From the NCBI RefSeq assembly GCF_024636815.1, contig NZ_JAGXGF010000161.1:1-50721 (forward strand): 50,721 nt of DNA, written 5' to 3'. Each line of letters opens with the position of its first letter. Positions within the stretch are counted from its first letter, which is position 1. Both the position numbers and the translations under genes were made by a program. Shown one piece after another: positions 20,836-29,216 of this stretch. The notes under the pieces are model-generated. The model was not told where the DNA came from and made no database searches. It saw only the letters and a program-made list of their open reading frames with translations. This DNA comes from Marivirga sp. (GTDB taxonomy: Bacteria > Bacteroidota > Bacteroidia > Cytophagales > Cyclobacteriaceae).

Positions 20836-21174
20836 TCAAATTAATTCCAATACTTTTTCAGGTGGTCTGCCCACCACCGCTTTATCTCCTTTAATAAAAA
20901 TTGGCCTTTCGATTAACTTAGGTTCTGCAATCATAGCCTCAATCCACTTAGAATCGGATAAATCTTTTCCTTTATACATTTCTTTGAAGACCTTCTCATT
21001 TTTGCGCAACAGATCTTCCGCCTTCATGTCAAGTTTCTTAAGTACGTCTTCTAATTCAGCATGAGTGGGGATATTCTTTAAATATTCCACTATTTCAGGT
21101 TCAACTCCTTTTTCCTGTAATAATTTCAAAGCTTCTCTGCTTTTCCCACATCTTGGATTATGATAAAATTTCAT
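20836..21174 (-). CDS. ArsC/Spx-family reductase (arsenate reductase-like)
   Basis: 112 residues with thioredoxin fold and N-terminal active site YHNPRCGKSREAL, catalytic cysteine 9. The distal signature LIERPIFIKGDKAVVGRPPE carries the arginine used by glutaredoxin-dependent ArsC. A single N-terminal cysteine fits the ArsC/YffB family. No ars operon genes (arsR, arsB) are near, so a general thiol reductase role is as likely as arsenate resistance. Downstream of hslV on the same strand. Confidence 0.85.
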   Translation of the reverse strand: MKFYHNPRCGKSREALKLLQEKGVEPEIVEYLKNIPTHAELEDVLKKLDMKAEDLLRKNEKVFKEMYKGKDLSDSKWIEAMIAEPKLIERPIFIKGDKAVVGRPPEKVLELI

Positions 21175-21232
21175 AGTACATGAATTTAAAAGTGTCTTTA
21201 TGAGATATCAAAAAAGACTGCATTTCAAAATA

Positions 21233-21775
21233 TTAACCTATAGTTTCCACTACCAAATTATGGTTCGTGTAAATACAAATATCAGCTGCGATATGTAAGC
21301 TTTCTCTCACGATATCTTCTGCAGATAATTTATCCCCGGCATGCTTTTTCAAAGCCGTTGCCGCAGATTGAGCATACATACTACCGGAACCTATGGTTGC
21401 AATCTGATTATCAGGTTCTAAAACATCTCCCGTACCGGAAATAATTAAAACCTCATCCTTATCGGCTACAATCATCATAGCTTCGAGCTTTCTTAGATAA
21501 CGATCTGTTCTCCAATCTTTTGCTAATTCAATAGCAGAACGTTTCATATTGCCACCAAAAGCATTAAGCTTTTCATCGAATTTTTCTAATAAATTAAAAG
21601 CATCCGCAGTGGAACCGGCAAAGCCCGTTACGATTTTACCGTCTTGAAGCTTTCTGATTTTCTTAACATTACTTTTAGCAACAGTATTCCCCATCGTTGC
21701 CTGGCCATCAGCTCCAATAGCTACTTGGCCTTTGTGCACAACCGCGCAAACGGTAGTTGATCTTATTTTTGTCAT
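21233..21775 (-). CDS. hslV: ATP-dependent protease peptidase subunit HslV
   Basis: 180 residues. N-terminal-threonine peptidase forming the HslUV (ClpQY) proteasome-like complex. The predicted mature N-terminus is T7 of [11 protein letters not shown], so a six-residue propeptide would be removed. Family marks [23 protein letters not shown] and [17 protein letters not shown] are intact. The ATPase gene hslU is not adjacent in this window. Terminators isolate it from the PDH E2 gene upstream. Confidence 0.93.
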   Translation of the reverse strand: MTKIRSTTVCAVVHKGQVAIGADGQATMGNTVAKSNVKKIRKLQDGKIVTGFAGSTADAFNLLEKFDEKLNAFGGNMKRSAIELAKDWRTDRYLRKLEAMMIVADKDEVLIISGTGDVLEPDNQIATIGSGSMYAQSAATALKKHAGDKLSAEDIVRESLHIAADICIYTNHNLVVETIG

Positions 21776-21804
21776 CTTAATTTTTTGGCTTAAATATCAG
21801 TAAT

Positions 21805-21839
21805 AAAAAAGTCTCGTTATAAAACAACGAGACTTCATT
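21805..21839 (-). terminator. Terminator after the PDH E2 gene
   Basis: AAGTCTCGTT (21809-21818) pairs with AACGAGACTT (21826-21835); on the minus strand it is followed by a T-run. Confidence 0.8.
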
Positions 21840-21858
21840 ATACAAGTTAGTATAATTT

Positions 21859-23568
21859 TTAAATCAATATTCTCACTGGGTCTTCCAACAATCCTTTTAA
21901 GGTTTGTAAGAATGCAGAACCAACTGCTCCATCCACAACTCTGTGGTCGCATGAAAGCGTTACTTTCATTACGTTACCTGGAACCAATTGACCATCTTTC
22001 ACAATAGCCGTTTGTTTGATTCCACCTACTGCCAAAATACAAGCATCAGGCGGATTGATAATGGCTGTGAATTCCTCTACACCAAACATTCCTAAATTAG
22101 AGATGGTAAAAGTATTTCCTTCCCAATCTTTTTGTTCTAATTCTTTATTTTTAGCCTTTTTAGCAAATTCTTTTGCTTCAGTTGCAATGTGAGACAATGA
22201 CTTATTATCTGCAAAACGAATTACAGGAACTAATAAACCTTCCTCAACAGCTACTGCCATTCCAACATGGATATGATTATTTCTTCTGATTTTATCTCCC
22301 ATCCATGAGCTATTCACTTTTGGATGCTGACGCAATGATGCTGCTACCGCTTTTATGACCATGTCATTAAAAGATATTTTAACAGGACTCACCTCATTAA
22401 TACTTTTACGGGCTTCCATGGCTTTATCCATATTGATCTCCATAGTCACATAAAAATGAGGAGCACTGAACTTACTTTCAGCAAGTCTTTTGGCAACTGT
22501 TTTTCTCATCTGAGAAACCTTCACTTCTTCATAGCTCTCCTCTCCCACTACTTGTGGAATACTCATGGCCTGATCGGATGAAGTATCTTGTTTTGAAGCT
22601 TCTTTAGATTTTTGCTTAGGAGTGAAGTTTTCTACATCAGATTTAATGATTCTTCCATTACCACCTGAGCCTTCTACTTCGGCTAAATCAATTCCTTTAT
22701 CTTTAGCAATCTTCTTAGCTAACGGACTTGCAAAAACTCTTCCACTATCTTTGCCATTTTTCTCTTTATTAGCAGCTTCTGCAGGTGGAGTCGGTTTAGG
22801 ACTTCCTGAATCAGATTTACTTTCAGATGATTTTTTATCTTCAGACTTCTCTTTCTTTTCTTCTTTATCTTCTTTCTTGCTTTCTCCACCAGAAGATTTT
22901 TGCTCATGTGCTTTGATTAATTTCTCATAATCAGCACCCTCTTCACCAATCACAGCTATAACGCCATCAATTGGGGCAGCATCTCCTTCTTTAATTCCTA
23001 TATACAATAAAGTACCATCCTCATAAGCCTCTAATTCCATCGTGGCTTTATCAGTTTCAACCTCAGCTAAGATATCTCCGGCTTCTACTTTATCTCCTTC
23101 TTTCTTCAACCATGAAGCAATTACTCCTTCTTCCATGGTATCACTCATTTTCGGCATGGTGATTAAAGTCGCATTCACATCTGAAGCATCAATTTCTTCA
23201 TCGCTACCCTTCTCTGATTTTTTATCCTCAGATTTATCTTTGTCTTCAGACTTACTCTCTTCAGATTTTTCTGATTTATTGGAGTCTCCACCGTTTTCGA
23301 TTTCTTTCAATAAATCATCAATATCTTCACCCTTTTCACCTATGATGGCAATTACTCCATCAACAGGGACAGCATCACCTTCTTTGATGCCTATATGTAA
23401 AATCACTCCGTCTTCGTAAGATTCTAATTCCATTGTGGCTTTATCGGTTTCTACCTCAGCCAATATATCTCCTGATGATACCTCATCGCCCTCTTTTACC
23501 AACCATGAGGCAATTACGCCTTCCTCCATGGTGTCACTCATTTTGGGCATTTTTATTACTTCAGCCAT
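21859..23568 (-). CDS. aceF: Pyruvate dehydrogenase E2, dihydrolipoamide acetyltransferase with two lipoyl domains
   Basis: 569 residues. Two N-terminal lipoyl domains carry near-identical VETDKATMELE motifs with lipoylated lysines K43 and K174. Acidic/Lys/Ser linkers separate them. A peripheral-subunit-binding domain follows (VFASPLAKKIAKDKGIDLAEV; GGNGRIIKSDV), then the catalytic core ending SCDHRVVDG, with H542 and D546 as the acyltransferase pair. It transfers acetyl groups to CoA. The pattern with two lipoyl domains fits pyruvate rather than 2-oxoglutarate dehydrogenase. No E1 or E3 gene is adjacent. Confidence 0.94.
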   Translation of the reverse strand: MAEVIKMPKMSDTMEEGVIASWLVKEGDEVSSGDILAEVETDKATMELESYEDGVILHIGIKEGDAVPVDGVIAIIGEKGEDIDDLLKEIENGGDSNKSEKSEESKSEDKDKSEDKKSEKGSDEEIDASDVNATLITMPKMSDTMEEGVIASWLKKEGDKVEAGDILAEVETDKATMELEAYEDGTLLYIGIKEGDAAPIDGVIAVIGEEGADYEKLIKAHEQKSSGGESKKEDKEEKKEKSEDKKSSESKSDSGSPKPTPPAEAANKEKNGKDSGRVFASPLAKKIAKDKGIDLAEVEGSGGNGRIIKSDVENFTPKQKSKEASKQDTSSDQAMSIPQVVGEESYEEVKVSQMRKTVAKRLAESKFSAPHFYVTMEINMDKAMEARKSINEVSPVKISFNDMVIKAVAASLRQHPKVNSSWMGDKIRRNNHIHVGMAVAVEEGLLVPVIRFADNKSLSHIATEAKEFAKKAKNKELEQKDWEGNTFTISNLGMFGVEEFTAIINPPDACILAVGGIKQTAIVKDGQLVPGNVMKVTLSCDHRVVDGAVGSAFLQTLKGLLEDPVRILI

Positions 23569-23690
23569 ATATGTCGATTTCTATTAAACTTGTCAAAAAT
23601 AATGGGAATTCAACCTTAATTCAAATTAATTGAAGTAAAGTATTAATAATACCCGAAAACTTTCCTAATGTTTTAAATTTAGGCGAAATT

Positions 23691-23719
23691 AAAAAGCCCG
23701 CACCATTTAAGGAACGGGC
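23691..23719 (-). terminator. Terminator after the OmpH/Skp gene
   Basis: GCCCG (23696-23700) pairs with CGGGC (23715-23719); on the minus strand it is followed by TTTTTAATT. Confidence 0.65.
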
Positions 23720-23742
23720 CAATACAAATAAATTAATTTCTT

Positions 23743-24357
23743 TTATTCAGAGGCTTCCGTCTCAGCTTTTTCATTGTAAGCTTTATTCAAACCTTCAATT
23801 ACTTCATTGGTGATTTCCAATCCTTCATTGGCATACAATACATCACTACCTCTTGAGTAAGTCAAAACCAATTGAAGATTGTTTTTATCACCATACACTT
23901 TTAAATAATCACTTATGGTTTTGTATAACTCATTATTCAATTCTGCCTCTTTCTGACGTAATTTCATTGATAAATCTTCCTGATAAACTCTTAAATTCTG
24001 CTGTTTCTTCATCAAGTTTTCTTCCAACGCTTTACCCTGTGCCACTGTTAGGTTTTGAGCTGTTCTCTGGAAATCACTAATTTCATTTTGTAAACCTTGC
24101 GCTCTGTTTTGATATTCTTTCTCATATTTTTGAGAAAGGTCACCTAATTCAGATTGAATTTCTTTCATGAAATCATAATTTGCTAATAAAGAATCAGAAT
24201 GAACATAGGCTATGGCTACATTTTGATATATTTTATCATCTTTTTGCTCAGTTGAGGTATTTTCCTCTGCTTGCTCGCTTCCACTGAATTTGTCAATAAA
24301 TAAATAAGCAACTGCTACAATTAAAATGACATTTAGTACTATTAATAAGTTTTTCAC
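23743..24357 (-). CDS. OmpH/Skp-family periplasmic chaperone
   Basis: 204 residues. An N-terminal hydrophobic helix (MKNLLIVLNVILIVAVAYLF) anchors or exports the protein. IAYVHSDSLLANYDFMKEIQ is the usual Skp entry strand (typical form VAYVNTDSLL), followed by a long charged helical region of about 100 residues, and a closing LQLVLTYSRGSDVLYANEGLEIT strand. Skp proteins hold unfolded outer-membrane proteins in the periplasm. Here the signal may stay uncleaved. The C-terminus is acidic. Confidence 0.83.
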   Translation of the reverse strand: MKNLLIVLNVILIVAVAYLFIDKFSGSEQAEENTSTEQKDDKIYQNVAIAYVHSDSLLANYDFMKEIQSELGDLSQKYEKEYQNRAQGLQNEISDFQRTAQNLTVAQGKALEENLMKKQQNLRVYQEDLSMKLRQKEAELNNELYKTISDYLKVYGDKNNLQLVLTYSRGSDVLYANEGLEITNEVIEGLNKAYNEKAETEASE

Positions 24358-24441
24358 GTGTATTATATTTTAGATTAGGTTTTACAAACGCTTGCAAAGT
24401 TAATCAAACAAATTAAAGTGCAAAGCCTATAATTTTCAGAA

Positions 24442-25161
24442 TTAATCTAAATTTTCACCTTTATTATCTTCCTGCTTTTTCAAATCCTTATACTCATATA
24501 AAAATTGATGGTCTGGGTTGGTGAAATTATAATTCTCTCCATCATCTTCGTATTCTTCTTCCTCCCAATCCTTCTCAAAATACAATTTCAGCTCTGCTTG
24601 TCCTGCAAAATCATTTTTCATCCACAAAGCAACCAAAAGACCGCTTAATAAACCCATCAAATGCGACTCCCAAGAAATGTGGCCATCTTGAGGTAATACG
24701 CCATAAAACATACCTCCATATAAAAGCAGCACCACAAAAGAAAGCGCTAATGAGGATTGGTTTTTACGCAAAAGACCGCTAAATAAAATAAAAGAAGCTA
24801 TGCCGTAAATTACACCGCTAGCTCCAATATGATAGGCTTCTCTGGCTATTATCCAAACGAAAATACCTGTTACTGAATAAATAAAAAGTAATGCTTTAAG
24901 CGGTATTTTATCATAAAAGAAAAACAAAATGATGATCAATAACATCAGAGAAAAGCTATTAGAGAGCAAATGCAAAAAATCACCATGGATAAATGGAGAG
25001 GTAAATATCCCGATAGTTCCCAATAAATGGCGGGGCATAATACCAAAATGAGCGAAATTTGTAGCGAAGCCCCATTCTGCAGCTTTAACAAGCCATAGGA
25101 TTAAGATAATGTAGCTACCAAAGACCACACTCTGCCGAAAAAGTGATTTTTCTTTAGACAT
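24442..25161 (-). CDS. Rhomboid-family intramembrane serine protease
   Basis: 239 residues with about six membrane helices. The serine nucleophile is S115 in HIGASGVIYG and the catalytic base H167 in SWESHLMGLLSG. The oxyanion-helix motif HLLSN (64-68) is intact. Rhomboids cut transmembrane substrates within the bilayer. The C-terminal about 50 residues are cytosolic and strongly acidic (KDWEEEEYEDDGENYNF), a feature I do not associate with the core family. Substrate unknown. 41 bp separate it from the deacetylase-like gene downstream. Confidence 0.9.
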   Translation of the reverse strand: MSKEKSLFRQSVVFGSYIILILWLVKAAEWGFATNFAHFGIMPRHLLGTIGIFTSPFIHGDFLHLLSNSFSLMLLIIILFFFYDKIPLKALLFIYSVTGIFVWIIAREAYHIGASGVIYGIASFILFSGLLRKNQSSLALSFVVLLLYGGMFYGVLPQDGHISWESHLMGLLSGLLVALWMKNDFAGQAELKLYFEKDWEEEEYEDDGENYNFTNPDHQFLYEYKDLKKQEDNKGENLD

Positions 25162-25202
25162 ATAATAAAGATACGAAATTCCTGAAAAAAGGTCGGGATT
25201 TT

Positions 25203-26105
25203 TTAAAAGTAGATGTCCTGAGCCAGGCGATAAGTATTAGCATTTGCTTCAATTATATGAGCTATTTTTTCAGAATAACCTCCTCCCATGCTTGCTACAA
25301 CTGGAATTTCATTTTTAAAACAATGCTCAAAAACAATTTTATCTCTTTCCTTACCTCCGGCTATGCTCATCCCTAATCTACCCAATTTATCTGTTGCCAA
25401 CACATCTACGCCCGATTGGAAAAATATAAAGTCAGGTTGCTGTTCATCAATTAATCGCGGAAGATTTTCTCTTAAAATTTTTAGATAAGTTTTATCATCC
25501 GTCTTATCCTCTAGCTCAATATCTAAATCCGAGTTTTCTTTATGCATAGGATAATTTCCTTTTCCATGCATGCTAAAAGTAAAAACATCAGGATTGTTAT
25601 GGAAAATCTCGGCTGTTCCATTGCCTTGATGCACATCCAAATCAACTACCAATACTTTTTGAGCTTTACTATTTTTCAATAAATAATGAGCTGCAATAGC
25701 TATATCATTTAACAAACAAAAGCCCTCTCCTCTGTCGGTAAAAGCATGATGGGTTCCACCTGCAATATTCATAGCAACTCCATATTCCAAAGCAAAATAG
25801 GCGGCATCAATAGTTCCCTGATTAATAATCCGTTCTCTTTCCACCAAAGCAGCCGATAAAGGGAACCCTGTTCTCCTCTCTTCTTTTCTGCTTAAAGACA
25901 AATTCTTGAGCTTCTGCCAATATTCTTCTTTATGAATAGCTAAAATATCTTCTTCAGATAGTAGGTCGGGTGAAAAGAAATTACTTTCTGTTACAGTCCC
26001 TTCATAAAGTAACTGCTCAGGCAGCAGTTCATACTTCTCCATGGGAAAGCGATGATTTTCAGGTAAGGTATGAGCGTATTCTTTTCTGTAGGCTATTTTC
26101 AACAT
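25203..26105 (-). CDS. Histone deacetylase-family zinc deacylase
   Basis: 300 residues with an arginase/deacetylase fold. Active-site features: GGTHHAF (H119-H120 pair), zinc ligands D157 and H159 in VVDLDVHQGNGTAEIF, and the distal FQSGVDVLATDKLGRLGMS. Bacterial members act on acetylated polyamines, acetoin-type or protein lysines; the substrate cannot be told here. Followed by rhomboid on the same strand. Confidence 0.88.
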   Translation of the reverse strand: MLKIAYRKEYAHTLPENHRFPMEKYELLPEQLLYEGTVTESNFFSPDLLSEEDILAIHKEEYWQKLKNLSLSRKEERRTGFPLSAALVERERIINQGTIDAAYFALEYGVAMNIAGGTHHAFTDRGEGFCLLNDIAIAAHYLLKNSKAQKVLVVDLDVHQGNGTAEIFHNNPDVFTFSMHGKGNYPMHKENSDLDIELEDKTDDKTYLKILRENLPRLIDEQQPDFIFFQSGVDVLATDKLGRLGMSIAGGKERDKIVFEHCFKNEIPVVASMGGGYSEKIAHIIEANANTYRLAQDIYF

Positions 26106-26193
26106 TTAGTAATAATATCTAAAGATAACTCAAGCTAAGTAAGTGTGTTTAATATTTTTAAAGATTAACGTAATCCTTTATTAAAAATAGGAC

Positions 26194-26233
26194 AAAAAAA
26201 ATGCTGACTCATTTGAATCAGCACTTTTTTTAT
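26194..26233. terminator. Bidirectional terminator after the DUF1328 gene
   Basis: TGCTGA (26202-26207) pairs with TCAGCA (26218-26223), flanked by A8 and a T7 run. Separates the DUF1328 gene from the deacetylase-like gene. Confidence 0.8.
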
Positions 26234-26248
26234 TATTTCAAGATCTTG

Positions 26249-26413
26249 TCACTTGCCTCTTACTAATCTAGCAATTACAGATATGACCAGTAGTACCAAA
26301 AATATATAAAAAATAATTTTTGCTATTCCCGCGGCTCCAGCGGCTATGCCTCCAAATCCTAATACAGCTGCTACTAGCGCAACAATTAAGAAAATTACAA
26401 TCCATCGTAACAT
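26249..26413 (-). CDS. DUF1328 small membrane protein
   Basis: 54 residues from ATG at 26413 to TGA at 26249-26251. The sequence [20 protein letters not shown], a glycine/alanine turn [12 protein letters not shown], and a second helix ending ARLVRGK is the classic DUF1328/YtjA pattern: two short membrane helices. Family function unknown, often stress-induced. Its own terminator lies at 26194-26233. Confidence 0.9.
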   Translation of the reverse strand: MLRWIVIFLIVALVAAVLGFGGIAAGAAGIAKIIFYIFLVLLVISVIARLVRGK

Positions 26414-26579
26414 AGTGTAGTTTTAAGGTTTAAAAATGATAGTTAATCAGTATTATACTCTTTTGTACGAAAAGAAATGATAAAAGATTAATTATATAAT
26501 ATAAACAACTACTCCCTAAGAAATTAGATTATTATTTTAGATATGACTGTGATTGTAAATACCAAGCTTGGGATAATTT

Positions 26580-27146
26580 TTAATTCTCGTCAAATTCCTC
26601 TTCATCAGAAACAAAAGAGTAAAGAGTATCATCTAAATTCAGATTATCTTCATTGAAATCAGTCACAAATTTATTCATCACTAAATCATCCACCTCATCC
26701 ACATTTAAACCGATATCCAATCCAATCCCATATTCTCCACCATTGTCCATATCCACATGCTCCTGAACTTTTACCAGTTCCTCATCTTCAATATCATCTA
26801 TCATCTCCGCAATGTAAAGACCAATTTCCTCCTCCACATTATCCAGCGTTCTTAAATCACCATTTTCGTCTTCTTGAAATTTAATGGGTTTGAAATTTGG
26901 GAATTTCTGTGCGGCTTTATGTTCAGCCAATTCGTATACCTCACTGGCATGATGCAATCGTAATGTATAAATTACGGCATCATAAATTACTTCCTTTCCT
27001 TCATACATTCCTGTAAAGCGAAAATGCTTATACTCATCATTATTGTCATCGGTATCAACCAAGACAAATTTGTTTTTCTGCTGAGCAATTTTCTGCTTCA
27101 ATTTCTCGATTTCTAAGGCATCGAAGCCTGGATTTTGAGCACTCAT
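26580..27146 (-). CDS. Conserved acidic hypothetical protein
   Basis: 188 residues, cytoplasmic, very acidic in the C-terminal half (VDEVDDLVMNKFVTDFNEDN, ending SDEEEFDEN). No signal peptide or membrane helix. The N-terminal part has a lysine-rich helix (IEKLKQKIAQQKNKFVL) and a beta-rich segment with aromatic residues. I recognise no domain or catalytic motif. It looks like a genuine gene by composition and by its place in a same-strand run of small Bacteroidetes genes. Confidence 0.75.
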   Translation of the reverse strand: MSAQNPGFDALEIEKLKQKIAQQKNKFVLVDTDDNNDEYKHFRFTGMYEGKEVIYDAVIYTLRLHHASEVYELAEHKAAQKFPNFKPIKFQEDENGDLRTLDNVEEEIGLYIAEMIDDIEDEELVKVQEHVDMDNGGEYGIGLDIGLNVDEVDDLVMNKFVTDFNEDNLNLDDTLYSFVSDEEEFDEN

Positions 27147-27212
27147 AGTTCACTGGTTAGTATTGGGGAAATAAATTACAATTTTTTTTCAGAAATCACA
27201 ATATTTTAAAAT

Positions 27213-27557
27213 TTATTCACTCTTTTTACTAACGGCTTCAAAAATGCTATTTACGATTGCTAGTATTACACCAAATAATAATGCCCACCAAAAGCCATCT
27301 ACGTAAAACCCATCCACCACATAATCTGCTAACATAATCATTAAAGCATTGATTACCAGCAAGAAGAACCCTAAAGTAAATACAGTTACGGGAATGGTTA
27401 ATATAACTAAAAGAGGTTTGAGAGTAGCACTAAATAATGCTAAAAACAATGATACTACAAGAGCATCAAAAAAGCCTTCCACATGGGCTCCTGGGAGTAT
27501 GTAAGAAGCTACTATTACAGCAAGTGAGGATAAAAGTAATTTGATTAAGAAGTTCAT
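27213..27557 (-). CDS. Phage-holin-4-like (YvlD-type) membrane protein
   Basis: 114 residues starting MNFLIKLLLSSLAVIVASYI. Four hydrophobic helices with short loops and LKPLLVILTIPVTVFTLGFFLLVINALMI-like content are characteristic of the YvlD/COG1950 family; despite the holin name most members are chromosomal envelope proteins. The longer frame to 27635 adds 26 residues that overlap the DinB gene and look non-coding, so ATG 27557 is preferred. The gap to the DinB gene is 14 bp, implying cotranscription. Confidence 0.85.
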   Translation of the reverse strand: MNFLIKLLLSSLAVIVASYILPGAHVEGFFDALVVSLFLALFSATLKPLLVILTIPVTVFTLGFFLLVINALMIMLADYVVDGFYVDGFWWALLFGVILAIVNSIFEAVSKKSE

Positions 27558-27571
27558 GCAAAAAAGTTTAA

Positions 27572-28066
27572 TTAAAAATATCTTTTTTCTAACACCTTTT
27601 GGTGGTGCTTCCAATGTCCAACAGTGATATACCATAAACTCATAATAGAAATGGGCTTGCCATCGGCTTCACCTTCTTTTTTGAGAATTTTGTCAGGCAT
27701 TGATTGGAATAAAGATAAGTGACTTTTTCTTAAATGATAAAACTCTTCTGCCATTTTTGATTTATTCTGGCGGGAATATTCTGAAACTGTAGCATAATCG
27801 TTTTCGGAAAACCCTGGGAGAGAGTCCGTTTCGCCTCTAGCGAGGGAAAGTGCACGAAACACCATAATTCGTTCAGTATCTATGCAATGCTGCACTAATT
27901 GAGCAACGGTCCATTTTCCTTTTTCATATCTGTATTTCCATTTTTCATCCGGAATATTATTGATTAACACAGATATCTCACTGACTTGATGTTTAAGTTC
28001 AGTTTCTATATCATCTTTTACTAAATCAACATAACTCTGATAAAAAGGAGCGTGTACTAGATTCAT
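27572..28066 (-). CDS. DinB-family putative metal-dependent hydrolase/transferase
   Basis: 164 residues with the DinB_2 four-helix pattern. Candidate metal ligands are His in LVQHCIDTERIM and the pair in GHWKHHQKVLEKRYF near the C-terminus; EKGKWTVAQLVQH is the usual entry to helix 2. Members act with low-molecular-weight thiols or are uncharacterised. Lies between the Lacal_2735 gene and the holin-like gene, all on the minus strand. A second unrelated DinB-like gene is at 15810. Confidence 0.85.
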   Translation of the reverse strand: MNLVHAPFYQSYVDLVKDDIETELKHQVSEISVLINNIPDEKWKYRYEKGKWTVAQLVQHCIDTERIMVFRALSLARGETDSLPGFSENDYATVSEYSRQNKSKMAEEFYHLRKSHLSLFQSMPDKILKKEGEADGKPISIMSLWYITVGHWKHHQKVLEKRYF

Positions 28067-28077
28067 ATTTAAGTTAT

Positions 28078-28245
28078 TTATTCCTTAATGGCATCCATTT
28101 TTTTGGCTACCTCCTCGGCTTCTGCCATTTTCTGATCAGCCTTCTTTCTGTCAATGCTGCTCAATTTATGATATTCTGCTAGAAGCTTTTTGTATTCTTC
28201 ATTTAACTTTTCTTTTTCTGATTTCTTTTTAAATAATCCAAACAT
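28078..28245 (-). CDS. Lacal_2735-family small protein
   Basis: 55 residues from ATG 28245 to TAA at 28078-28080. The start MFGLFKKKSEKEKLNEEYKK and the highly charged helical remainder match the Lacal_2735 family of Bacteroidetes. Function unknown; composition suggests a helical hairpin or coiled coil. The stop lies 11 bp before the DinB start. Confidence 0.8.
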   Translation of the reverse strand: MFGLFKKKSEKEKLNEEYKKLLAEYHKLSSIDRKKADQKMAEAEEVAKKMDAIKE

Positions 28246-28278
28246 AGTTTTTCTTTAGTTTTGAAAACAGTCCCTTAC

Positions 28279-28875
28279 TCAATTTGTTCGAATTACTTTC
28301 AATCCCTCCAAAAGGAAATTAATCAAATCTTGCTTTCTTTCAGGCATTTCCTCAACTGGAAATTTCATGCTTAGCTTTATAAAATCTGTATTCTCAAGAT
28401 GTTCTTCAATTTCATTCGAACAAAGCCCATTTAAAAGTACGTAATTATTGGATTTATAATCGTATTCCCAGGGAGAACTATTCACACAAAAATAAATTCC
28501 TTCTGAATTTCTATAGTATTCAATCAAAGCTAAGCCATATTCTTTTACATAGTTTCCTTGCAAATGAAGAGTAGAGGAGATGAAATTTCCCCAATAAAAC
28601 ATAGTACGAAATGCCAAAATATCATCTTTTGTAAAAAAAGCAGGGAAATCAAGCATCATATAAGGCAGTCGCTTATAATTTTCACCTTTTGATATTTTAC
28701 CATTAATTAGATTTAATTCGTGAGGTAATTTATCCTGAAAAGGGATTAATTGAATTCTAATTTCCTCTTGCATCTCCTCCAGGAATTCCCATACTTTTTC
28801 CATCATCCGATATTTAATCAATAGAACGGTTGGGTCTGAGGCTAAATCTAATTCTTGGGTGGTAAATTTTGACAT
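28279..28875 (-). CDS. Conserved hypothetical protein (198 residues)
   Basis: Soluble protein with no signal peptide. N-terminal helical part (LIKYRMMEKVWEFLEEMQEE) and a C-terminal alpha/beta part with many aromatics (YFCVNSSPWEYDYKSNNYVL). I recognise no family. It starts 8 bp after a minus-strand terminator and so probably has its own promoter inside 28876-28928. Confidence 0.7.
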   Translation of the reverse strand: MSKFTTQELDLASDPTVLLIKYRMMEKVWEFLEEMQEEIRIQLIPFQDKLPHELNLINGKISKGENYKRLPYMMLDFPAFFTKDDILAFRTMFYWGNFISSTLHLQGNYVKEYGLALIEYYRNSEGIYFCVNSSPWEYDYKSNNYVLLNGLCSNEIEEHLENTDFIKLSMKFPVEEMPERKQDLINFLLEGLKVIRTN

Positions 28876-28878
28876 AAC

Positions 28879-28910
28879 AAAAAAGGGTGAATTAATTTAT
28901 CCACCCTATA
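28879..28910 (-). terminator. Terminator after the 74-residue gene
   Basis: GGGTG (28885-28889) pairs with CACCC (28902-28906); the minus strand continues with TTTTTTG. Confidence 0.6.
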
Positions 28911-28928
28911 AAATTTTATTTGAAATTT

Positions 28929-29153
28929 CTAAACCTGATCAGGCTTTTGAATAATTTTCAAGACCACCTCGTGTTGGTCATTATCTTTATCCGTCAACTT
29001 AACTCTGACCATGGGGTTATCCGCCTTAATATTATCTTCCACGGCTATTATTTTAAATTGACTCAATTTGCCCTCAATTTCTGGAGCTAACTCTTTAATA
29101 GCTTTTGCAAACTCTACTTCAAGCTGACTGGGATTATATTGCTTTGTAATCAT
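28929..29153 (-). CDS. Small conserved hypothetical protein (74 residues)
   Basis: Soluble, MITKQYNPSQLEVEFAKAIK start, a KIIAVEDNIKADNPMVRVKL beta segment and closing EVVLKIIQKPDQV. The pattern helix - strand - strand resembles small regulatory or adaptor folds but no family is recognised. Lies 63 bp downstream of fabH on the same strand with its own terminator. Confidence 0.65.
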   Translation of the reverse strand: MITKQYNPSQLEVEFAKAIKELAPEIEGKLSQFKIIAVEDNIKADNPMVRVKLTDKDNDQHEVVLKIIQKPDQV

Positions 29154-29216
29154 AGTTCTTTCTGTTTTTATAAATCTAATAATTTAAATAGAAAAATCAC
29201 ATCAGATATAAGATAA

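Noticed and set aside
23042-23419. 125-residue plus-strand frame inside the PDH E2 gene
   Set aside because: Ser-rich antisense of the lipoyl domains and acidic linker; no start context or homology.
27558-27635. N-terminal extension of the holin-like protein
   Set aside because: The extra 26 residues overlap the DinB gene and lack membrane-protein character; ATG at 27557 fits the family start.
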